DNA of 5,426 nt from NCBI GenBank assembly GCA_964641775.1, contig CAZXLK010000091.1, positions 1 through 5,426 of the forward strand, given 5' to 3'. This document shows positions 1 to 5,426 of this stretch, in pieces. The translations under genes and the position numbers were made by a program. The notes beneath the pieces are model-generated. The model saw only the letters and a program-made list of their open reading frames with translations. It was not told where the DNA came from and did not search any database. Positions within the stretch are counted from its first letter, which is position 1, and every line of letters starts with the position of its first letter. The stretch comes from CAIPFQ01 sp964641775 (lineage in GTDB: Bacteria; Chlamydiota; Chlamydiia; Chlamydiales; SM23-39).

Positions 1-1
1 T

Positions 2-1171
2 GGAACCAAAGGGTCTCGCCTCACTTCCAATATTTCCATCGCAGGCCGCTATCTCGTTCTCCTTCCCAATAATGCCCATCGAGGCGTTTCTCGAAAAATT
101 GAAGAGAAAGAAGCAAGAGACCGCCTAAAAAAACTCATCAGTTCTTTTGAAATGCCGCAAGATATGGGCCTCATCTGCCGCACTGCAAGTGCAAGTGCAA
201 CGACCGACATGCTCATTGAAGAGGCAACCGATCTTCTCCACAGCTGGCAAGCAATTGTCGAAAAATTCGATCAATCGACAGGAGCTGTCCTCCTTTATGA
301 AGAATCGGATCTCATCAAAAGGGCTGTTTTGCTCTGTGTCGATAAAAAATTCGATCGGCTTCTCATCGATGATTATTCCACCTATCAAAGATGCAAACAG
401 ATTTATCAAAAATATGCTGCAGAACATGACCTAAACATTGAATTTTATCGCGACAAAACTCCCATATTCGAAAGGTTCAATGTCGAAAAAGAAATTGATC
501 GGGCAACACGCCGCAAAATCTGGCTTGGATCGGGAGGCTATCTCTTTTTTGATCGCACGGAAGCTATGCATACGATCGACGTCAACTCGGGGAGAAGCTC
601 ATCAAATCCTACAGGCGGCGATGTCGAAGAGACTCTTGTCCGCATTAACCTCGAAGCAGCCGAAGAGATTGCAAGACAGCTTCGGATCCGAAATATTGGC
701 GGACTCATCATTTGCGATTTCATCGACATGCGCTCTCGCAAAAATCAAAAGCGGGTTTTAGAAAGGCTAAAGGGCTGCATGAAAGAGGATACTGCAAAAT
801 GTACGATTCTTGGAATGAGCGAATTTGGCCTCGTCGAAATGACCCGCCAAAGAAGCCGCGAATCGCTTGCACAAACGATTTATACAAGCTGCCCTTATTG
901 CAGTGGAAGCGGACTTGTCAAAAGCCATGACAGTATTTCCGTTGAAATAGAAAGGGCATTGAAAAAGCTGATCCTTTGCCAAAACCAATTTGCTTTAAAG
1001 CTCGTCACCCACCCCGAGCTCAACCGCTTTCTCGATGACGGGGATAAAGACTACTATGTCAAAGTGGCAGGCCTATCGAACGCCCATCTTGAGTTTGGAG
1101 TCAGCGATACGCTTCATTTAAACGATTATCTTTTTTATTCAACGCTCAATGGACAAAAAATCGACGCATGA
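2..1171 (+). CDS. rng: Ribonuclease E/G family endoribonuclease, 5'-truncated by window edge
   Basis: The product is a single-strand-specific, Mg-dependent endoribonuclease of the RNase E/G family, which acts in the cytoplasm in rRNA 5'-end maturation and mRNA decay. The frame is open from base 2, giving 389 visible residues; the start and roughly 100-130 N-terminal residues lie upstream. Visible residues 1-22 (GTKGSRL...GRYLVLLP) are the end of the S1 RNA-binding domain, followed by GVSRKIE. The catalytic DNase I-like core holds HTIDVNSGR (Asp at 578-580) and CDFIDM (Asp at 716-718), matching the two metal-binding aspartates of E. coli RNase E, with GGDVEET and NLEAAEEIARQLR between them. 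The zinc-link CPYCSGSG has its cysteines at 890-892 and 899-901. LGLVEMTRQR-type sequence (here FGLVEMTRQRSRES) precedes it. Only about 90 residues follow the zinc-link, so there is no long RNase E-type degradosome scaffold. RNase G and short RNase E cannot be told apart here; chlamydial genomes call it cafA, rng or rne. The 3' end overlaps plsB by 23 bases. No key residue is missing in the visible part. Confidence 0.95.
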   Translation, partial: GTKGSRLTSNISIAGRYLVLLPNNAHRGVSRKIEEKEARDRLKKLISSFEMPQDMGLICRTASASATTDMLIEEATDLLHSWQAIVEKFDQSTGAVLLYEESDLIKRAVLLCVDKKFDRLLIDDYSTYQRCKQIYQKYAAEHDLNIEFYRDKTPIFERFNVEKEIDRATRRKIWLGSGGYLFFDRTEAMHTIDVNSGRSSSNPTGGDVEETLVRINLEAAEEIARQLRIRNIGGLIICDFIDMRSRKNQKRVLERLKGCMKEDTAKCTILGMSEFGLVEMTRQRSRESLAQTIYTSCPYCSGSGLVKSHDSISVEIERALKKLILCQNQFALKLVTHPELNRFLDDGDKDYYVKVAGLSNAHLEFGVSDTLHLNDYLFYSTLNGQKIDA

Positions 1172-2162
1172 AATCCTCCTTTCCGATGCCCTTCAGGAAG
1201 TAAAGGGAAAAATACCCAATAAATATTTTACTATCCTGAACCAATTCATTGGATCGTACCGGCTGGCGCTAGGCGATGCATTTGATTCTGAGATCCCCAA
1301 TTTACTTCTCTTTTTGCAACTTGCTGCCATGCAATTCAAAGAGCGCTACTCCTTCGAGTCTTATCATAAAAAAGTGCGCCATCCGATCGATTATTTTCGA
1401 TTTGCCATGGATTTTATCCGCCCTCTTGTCGACCTTCCCCATTCCAAAATTTTCGGCCTGGAGCATTTTGAGGCGGCTGCAAAGGCGCTCCAAAGAAAAG
1501 AAAATGTGATCCTTCTTGCCAATCACCAAACAGAGCCCGATCCGCAGCTCATCACAATTCTTTTAGAAAAAACCCATCCTGAGATTTCCGAGAACATCAT
1601 TTATGTCGCAGGAGAAAGGGTGACGACAGATCCCCTTGCAATCCCTTTTAGCATGGGGTGCGATCTTCTTTGTATCTATTCCAAAAGATATATCGACCAC
1701 CCAATCGCTTTTAAAGCCCAAAAACAGCAGCACAATAAAAATACAATGGAAGAAATGCGGCGTCTTTTGGAAGAGGGAGGAAAAATAATCTTTGTAGCTC
1801 CCAGTGGAGGACGTGATCGAAAAAATAAAAAAGGAATTGTGGAAGTTGCCCCATTTGATCCATCGAGCATTGAGATGTTTTATCTCATGGCAAAAAAATC
1901 CAAAACTCCCACCCTTTTTCTTCCCCTTGCCCTCTCCACCTACGATCTTTTCCCTCCCCCCGTTACCATTCAAAAAGAGCTGGGAGAAGTAAGAACTGTC
2001 AGCCGAACTCCCGTCTTTATTTCTTTTTCCTCTCCCTTTGATATGGAGCACTTTCCCGGCTCCACTGTGAAGGACCGGATGAAAAAAAGAGAAAACCGTG
2101 CTCGAGAAATATGGTCCATTGTTGATACAATGTACAGAGGTTGTGAAAAAATGGATCGATGA
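1149..2162 (+). CDS. plsB: Glycerol-3-phosphate 1-O-acyltransferase, plant-plastid/chlamydial type
   Basis: This enzyme transfers an acyl group from acyl-ACP or acyl-CoA to the sn-1 position of glycerol-3-phosphate, giving lysophosphatidate, the first step of phospholipid synthesis. The 337-residue protein resembles the soluble chloroplast enzyme (ATS1) rather than the ~800-residue membrane PlsB of E. coli. Residues 1-95 fit the helical N-terminal domain. The catalytic motif NHQTEPD (H126, D131; the HX4D motif) is followed by AGERVTTDPL (154-163), SMGCDLLCIYSK (168-179), VAPSGGRDR (216-224; R222 and R224 are likely phosphate-binding) and LFLPLAL (256-262). No transmembrane segment is evident. 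The ATG at 1149 lies inside the end of the RNase gene; it gives the expected family length and the next in-frame Met is residue 61, which would remove most of the helical domain. I see no Shine-Dalgarno upstream, so coupling to the RNase gene is likely. It overlaps the protease gene by 4 bases. Confidence 0.95.
   Translation: MDKKSTHEILLSDALQEVKGKIPNKYFTILNQFIGSYRLALGDAFDSEIPNLLLFLQLAAMQFKERYSFESYHKKVRHPIDYFRFAMDFIRPLVDLPHSKIFGLEHFEAAAKALQRKENVILLANHQTEPDPQLITILLEKTHPEISENIIYVAGERVTTDPLAIPFSMGCDLLCIYSKRYIDHPIAFKAQKQQHNKNTMEEMRRLLEEGGKIIFVAPSGGRDRKNKKGIVEVAPFDPSSIEMFYLMAKKSKTPTLFLPLALSTYDLFPPPVTIQKELGEVRTVSRTPVFISFSSPFDMEHFPGSTVKDRMKKRENRAREIWSIVDTMYRGCEKMDR
2159..2162 (+). promoter_or_regulatory. 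ATGA stop/start overlap, likely translational coupling
   Basis: The TGA stop of plsB (2160-2162) is nested in the ATG start of the protease gene (2159-2161), giving an ATGA junction. A second ATG follows at once (2162-2164). This arrangement commonly lets terminating ribosomes restart without a separate ribosome site, and no well-spaced Shine-Dalgarno is visible here. The overlap is directly seen; coupling is inferred. Confidence 0.7.
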
Positions 2163-5029
2163 TGAGACACCTACTTTTTCTTTTTGCTGCAGCTCTAGCT
2201 TCAATGACTCAAGATGTCGTAACAGTTCCCGATGCATCGGGGCTGCCTCTTTTAAGTCCCGATTTAGCCGATCGAAAAATGGCAAAACTTCGCCTCATGA
2301 ATGGAATGGAGCTAATTGTCGTCTCCGATGAAAGGGCGGATCATTCAGCTGCTGCTGTGACTGTTGAGGTCGGATCTTGGAGTGATCCTCAAGAATTTCC
2401 CGGAATGGCCCATTTTTGCGAGCACATGCTTTTTATGGGAACGGAAAAATATCCGGATGAAAATGCTTTTATGGCAAATGTCACCGATATGGGGGGCATG
2501 ACCAATGCATTTACCGCATCGGATCGAACCGTGTATATGTTTTCTTCCAATCCGGAAGGCTTTTCAAATCTCTTAGATCATTTTGCCCATTTTTTCATCG
2601 ATCCCCTTTTTAAAACTGCCAACATTGCAAGAGAAATGCACGCTGTCGATCAGGAATTTGCAAAAAATGTGGAGCATGACGGCTGGCGCATCCAGATGAT
2701 CTTAAAAGAGCTGGGAAATCCGCTTCATCCCAATCGGATGTTCAACTGCGGCAATTCCGAAACGCTCTCCCACATTCCACAAAGCGCACTGCAAAAATGG
2801 CACAAAGAGCATTACAGCGCAAATCGGATGAAAGCCATCATCTATTCCTCCATGAAATTGGATAAACTCAAAGAGCTTGCCGTCTCAACATTTAACGCGG
2901 TGCCTGTAACGGTAGAGTCCGAAAAGATCGATCCTTCAATTCCCCTCACAACCGTAAATCAACATGGCACCATCACCTACATCAAGCCGGTAAAAAATGA
3001 AAAAATGCTCATGTTTTTATGGGAGCTTCCTCCAAATTTAAGTATTGATTCTACAAAATCGGCAGAGCTCATCGCCTACACTTTAAAAAGAGGGCAAAAA
3101 TATAACCTCTATGAAAAGTTAAAAAAAGAAGATCTCATTGAATCTTTGAATATCTCTGTGGACGATAATGGAGGAAGCCATAAATTTTTTGAAATTTCCA
3201 TTGAGCTCACAGACCATGGAATGAAAAAAATCGATGAGATTGGCCAAAATGTTTTTCAAGCAATTTCTCTCATCCAATCGACCGGGATTCCAGCTTATCT
3301 CTTCCACGAAAAAAATGAGCTCTCCCAAATCAAATACCAATATCACTCTAGAACCGATGCCTTTACCTACGTGACAAAAACAGCCGAACTTTTGCCAGAT
3401 GAGGCCCTGGAGAGCTTTCCCAAAAATATCCTTCTTGGCTCTTCGTATTCTCCAAAGGCAATTGGAGAGGCAGCATCCTATCTCAAAGCTGAAAAATGCA
3501 TCATTCTCGTTTTAGGCTTTGATGGAGTAAAACCTGAGAGACAAGAAAAATGGCTGGGAGGAGAATATGCGGTCCGTCCCATTCCTTCTAACTGGCTCCA
3601 TGCCTGGCAAAATGCAGCGCCAAATCATGAGATCCGTCTTCCGGAGCCTAATCTTTTTGTCCCCACAGATCTTCATACCATTGCAAATCTCGATGACCAA
3701 ACGATCCTAATTTCCAAAAATGATGAGGGCGTAGCCTATTATTCCCATCTTCCCGAATTTAAAAATCCGGAAGCCGCGATTCGGCTTCACATTCTCTCCC
3801 CCGAGCTAAAACCAACTGCCCGCTCCCAAGTTTTAAGCGCCCTCTTTGCCTCCTATTTTACCGATATGCTCCATCCAACTCTTAGTTCTGCAAAAGATGC
3901 CGGGCTTAGCGCTGAAATTTTTGCAGACAGGTCCCGGATCCAAATCAAGATTGATGGATTTAGCGAAAAAGCAATCCTTCTTTTGCAAGAAATCCTCCAT
4001 GAATTTCCCCCGGCCCCTCCAAGCAAAGAAAAATTTCTCCTCTACCTAGCCTATTTAGAAAAAGAGTGTGCAAATGGCCAAAAAGATTTGGCGGCAAAAC
4101 AAGCCTTAAATCTTTTGCAATCTCTCATTCAGCCGGAAAAAGCCTCCAAAGAGGAAAAATTAGCTGCTCTTAAAACAATCGAATACGAAGACTTTTTACT
4201 TTTTTCTGAAAGACTTTTGCAAAAGACCTATATCGAAGCATTCTTTTCGGGCAACATGACCCTAAAAGATGCCGAATCGGCATGGCTGGATGTGATCCAT
4301 GTCATTGGGGCCAAAGAGCCATTTTTGAAAAAAGATCATCCCGAAGCTCTGGCAGCTCCCCTTCCGGTTGGCCCATATTCCATCCAAAAAGAAACCGCAG
4401 TCCTTGGAAATGCAGCCCTTCTTTCCCTGGATTTTGGAACATTTTCTCATCCTTCAAGAGCTGCGCAAGAGCTTCTCTCGATGGCTGTGAAAGAGGCTTT
4501 TTTCAACGAGCTAAGAACCAAGCAAAAAACAGGTTACATTGCAACGACAGAGAGCCTTAATTTTCCGGACCGCCTCTATCAATTTTTCGTCGTCCAGTCG
4601 ATTTCCCACCAACCCCAAGATCTTCTTTACCGTTTCGAGCTCTTCTTCGAAGACTTTCTTGAAAATTTCTCCACCAACATCTCCCCCAATCGCTTTACAA
4701 CCCTGCAAGAAAGCGCCATCCACAGCTTAAAAAATAGCTGCTGCAACCTCAAAGCAAAAGCAGATCTTTTTGATAAACTCGCTTTCCAATACAACGCCGA
4801 CTTCGACTATCTCACCAAAAGAATCAATGCAATCCAAAACTTAAACTACGAAGAATTCTCTAAAACCTCCCGCCAATTTCTCTCCCGCGCTAACAGAAAA
4901 CGGCTCGCGATCCTCTTCGAAGGCAAACTCGCCTCCCCCTTCGCCTACCTCCCCATCACCCCGGATCAGCTCGCAGAGCTCGCCAAAGGAAATTTCACCT
5001 TGAGAGAAGAAACCACAGAGATGAAATAA
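2159..5029 (+). CDS. ptr: M16 family zinc metalloprotease, pitrilysin/insulysin type (protease III)
   Basis: The product is an inverted-zincin protease that degrades peptides enclosed in a two-bowl chamber. At 956 residues it matches E. coli pitrilysin (about 960) and human insulin-degrading enzyme. The active site HFCEH lies at residues 85-89 (H85 and H89 ligands, E88 base; bases 2411-2425). The third ligand is E166 in EMHAVDQEF, 76 residues between H89 and E166, the same spacing as in insulin-degrading enzyme, with GGMTNAFTASDRTVY (112-126) between. Four M16 folds are expected, with boundaries near 40-260, 265-485, 490-745 and 750-945; the third opens with LPEPNLFVPTD (from 494). The catalytically silent C-terminal half keeps RTKQKTGYI (R786, Y793), matching the substrate-contacting RTKEQLGYI region of insulin-degrading enzyme. 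Residues 1-14 (one Arg, then a run rich in Leu, Phe and Ala, with ALA before S15) look like a signal peptide, so a periplasmic location is likely. The start is ATG 2159 or the adjacent ATG 2162; both overlap or abut the plsB stop. An AGAGG at 2136-2140 is too distant to be a normal ribosome site. Confidence 0.94.
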   Translation: MMRHLLFLFAAALASMTQDVVTVPDASGLPLLSPDLADRKMAKLRLMNGMELIVVSDERADHSAAAVTVEVGSWSDPQEFPGMAHFCEHMLFMGTEKYPDENAFMANVTDMGGMTNAFTASDRTVYMFSSNPEGFSNLLDHFAHFFIDPLFKTANIAREMHAVDQEFAKNVEHDGWRIQMILKELGNPLHPNRMFNCGNSETLSHIPQSALQKWHKEHYSANRMKAIIYSSMKLDKLKELAVSTFNAVPVTVESEKIDPSIPLTTVNQHGTITYIKPVKNEKMLMFLWELPPNLSIDSTKSAELIAYTLKRGQKYNLYEKLKKEDLIESLNISVDDNGGSHKFFEISIELTDHGMKKIDEIGQNVFQAISLIQSTGIPAYLFHEKNELSQIKYQYHSRTDAFTYVTKTAELLPDEALESFPKNILLGSSYSPKAIGEAASYLKAEKCIILVLGFDGVKPERQEKWLGGEYAVRPIPSNWLHAWQNAAPNHEIRLPEPNLFVPTDLHTIANLDDQTILISKNDEGVAYYSHLPEFKNPEAAIRLHILSPELKPTARSQVLSALFASYFTDMLHPTLSSAKDAGLSAEIFADRSRIQIKIDGFSEKAILLLQEILHEFPPAPPSKEKFLLYLAYLEKECANGQKDLAAKQALNLLQSLIQPEKASKEEKLAALKTIEYEDFLLFSERLLQKTYIEAFFSGNMTLKDAESAWLDVIHVIGAKEPFLKKDHPEALAAPLPVGPYSIQKETAVLGNAALLSLDFGTFSHPSRAAQELLSMAVKEAFFNELRTKQKTGYIATTESLNFPDRLYQFFVVQSISHQPQDLLYRFELFFEDFLENFSTNISPNRFTTLQESAIHSLKNSCCNLKAKADLFDKLAFQYNADFDYLTKRINAIQNLNYEEFSKTSRQFLSRANRKRLAILFEGKLASPFAYLPITPDQLAELAKGNFTLREETTEMK

Positions 5030-5092
5030 AATTATCGAAACATCAGACAAACTCTATTTTCCCCTCGTCTATTTCTTGGATTGCAAAAGGAA

Positions 5093-5128
5093 CAGGATTT
5101 ACAGGATATGCATGATTTGCAGGATAGG
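5093..5128 (+). repeat. Four tandem degenerate 9-base units (CAGGATNTG type)
   Basis: Four consecutive 9-base units read CAGGATTTA, CAGGATATG, CATGATTTG and CAGGATAGG, with the CA(G/T)GAT core recurring at exact 9-base spacing (cores at 5093, 5102, 5111 and 5120). The last three units form the left arm of the inverted repeat that follows. The periodicity is seen directly; its function is unknown. It starts 63 bases after the protease stop codon. Confidence 0.8.
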
Positions 5129-5176
5129 ATTAAGAAAAAAATATTTCTATTTTATCATGCAAATCATGCATATCCT
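5103..5176. repeat. Long near-perfect inverted repeat (24-base arms), stem-loop
   Basis: The left arm 5103-5126 (beginning AGGATATGCATGATTTGC) and the reverse complement of the right arm 5153-5176 agree at 23 of 24 positions; the single mismatch is G5122 opposite A5157. Two G-T pairs and two A-T pairs extend the stem inward to 5130/5149, leaving an AT-rich loop of about 18 bases with a run of seven A. In RNA this would be a stem of about 28 base pairs. It lies 73 bases past the protease stop and could act as a transcript 3'-end stabiliser or weak terminator (TTT follows the right arm), or be a dispersed intergenic repeat. The arms are seen directly; the role is open. Confidence 0.85.
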
Positions 5177-5244
5177 TTTCCATCATGGTTTCCTTGGTGC
5201 ATACAAGAGCCCCTGAGATCAAAGCAGATCAACGATCAAACAAT

Positions 5245-5262
5245 GGAACGATAGGAACGATA
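5245..5262 (+). repeat. Perfect tandem duplication of GGAACGATA
   Basis: Two adjacent identical 9-base copies (5245-5253 and 5254-5262). Just upstream, GATCA/CGATCA words recur (around 5217-5237), giving the segment a low-complexity look. It has the same 9-base period as the repeat at 5093-5128 but an unrelated sequence. No function can be assigned. Confidence 0.8.
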
Positions 5263-5350
5263 AATTATTTTTTAAGTTACTCCGTGACCCTATCCTCAAT
5301 CAAGAAATCACACAAGAGGACCCCTCGCGCGTACCAAGTGACAAGTGTCC

Positions 5351-5370
5351 AAGGGCCGAGGGCCCTTTTT
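5351..5370 (+). terminator. Candidate Rho-independent terminator
   Basis: A perfect 7-base-pair stem, AAGGGCC (5351-5357) with GGCCCTT (5361-5367), closes a 3-base GAG loop. The stem's last TT continues into three more T (five T in a row, 5366-5370). The GC core followed directly by Ts fits intrinsic termination of + strand transcripts, that is, of the rng-plsB-ptr unit, although it lies over 300 bases beyond the protease stop. Read on the - strand the hairpin is followed by only two T outside the GC core, so termination that way is less convincing. The short stem and T-run lower confidence. Confidence 0.55.
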
Positions 5371-5426
5371 AAGAGAACTTCCTGACGGCCGCAAGCCCGA
5401 GGCAAACGTCGATGCCCCAGTAGTCG

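Larger units (their letters stand above)
5030..5426. other. Non-coding tail with repeats and a terminator candidate; no supportable gene
   Basis: About 400 bases follow the protease stop without a gene I can support. Moving downstream there is an AT-rich stretch, a 9-base periodic inverted repeat (5093-5176), a tandem 9-base duplication (5245-5262), AT-rich sequence to about 5280, then a clear shift to GC-rich sequence from about 5320. No tRNA, rRNA, CRISPR array or transposase gene is recognisable. An open frame on the + strand at 5185-5385 has no family resemblance and runs through the tandem repeat and the hairpin, so I do not call it. Confidence 0.7.

Noticed and set aside
147..761. Overlapping + strand frames at 147-434 and 438-761
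   Set aside because: They sit in another frame within the conserved RNase E/G sequence and encode nothing recognisable.
152..1171. Starting the RNase at the ATG at 152
   Set aside because: The same frame is open upstream to base 2 and encodes conserved S1-domain-end sequence, so this Met is internal and the gene is cut by the window edge.
1563..2285. 240-residue open frame on the - strand opposite plsB and the start of the protease gene
   Set aside because: It lies wholly opposite strongly conserved coding sequence, has a low-complexity Phe/Ser/Gly/Lys-rich composition with no recognisable domain, and is explained as a shadow of the + strand codon pattern.
5103..5176. Calling the long inverted repeat a standard intrinsic terminator
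   Set aside because: The stem is AT-rich, the loop is long, and only a short T stretch follows; the periodic 9-base make-up fits a repeat element better. A 3'-end role remains possible.
5093..5262. CRISPR array
   Set aside because: Units are 9 bases long and contiguous or inverted, with no regular spacers and no cas genes.
5321..5349. Small hairpins GAGG-ACC-CCTC and GACA-AG-TGTC as operators
   Set aside because: Arms of four bases in a GC-rich segment are expected by chance, and no downstream gene is identified for them to control.
5185..5385. 66-residue + strand open frame in the tail
   Set aside because: It crosses the tandem GGAACGATA duplication and the terminator-like hairpin, has no recognisable motif and shows no ribosome site; probably chance.

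Overview
The window carries three same-strand genes packed with overlapping ends, followed by a non-coding tail of about 400 bases. The genes are the 3' part of an RNase E/G endoribonuclease gene (positions 2-1171), a plant-chloroplast-type glycerol-3-phosphate acyltransferase gene plsB (1149-2162) and a large M16 pitrilysin/insulysin-type zinc protease gene (2159-5029). From memory, this order matches Chlamydia trachomatis cafA (CT808), plsB (CT807) and ptr (CT806). The plsB type is also the chlamydial/plastid one. The window therefore most likely comes from a member of the Chlamydiae, probably an environmental (Parachlamydia- or Waddlia-like) lineage rather than Chlamydia itself. Coding GC is roughly 40-45% by spot hand counts. 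The lineage is inference and was not tested.

Layout: positions 1-1171 encode the S1-domain end, the catalytic domain and the zinc-link of the RNase; the gene starts upstream of the window. Its last 23 bases overlap the start of plsB, and plsB overlaps the protease gene by 4 bases (ATGA). Neither internal start has a convincing Shine-Dalgarno at normal spacing, so the three genes look like one transcription unit with translational coupling. They do not form one pathway: RNA processing/decay, the first acylation step of phospholipid synthesis, and peptide degradation in the envelope. The link appears to be conserved gene order only.

Positions 5030-5426 hold no gene I can support. They contain a 9-base periodic repeat (5093-5128) that is half of a long inverted repeat (5103-5126 with 5153-5176), a separate perfect tandem 9-base duplication (5245-5262), a compact GC-rich hairpin with a T-run (5351-5370) that is a good terminator candidate, and a GC-rich end (51 of the last 86 bases are G or C) that may be the edge of another gene. 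I see no new multi-gene system. The repeat-rich tail is the least explained part.
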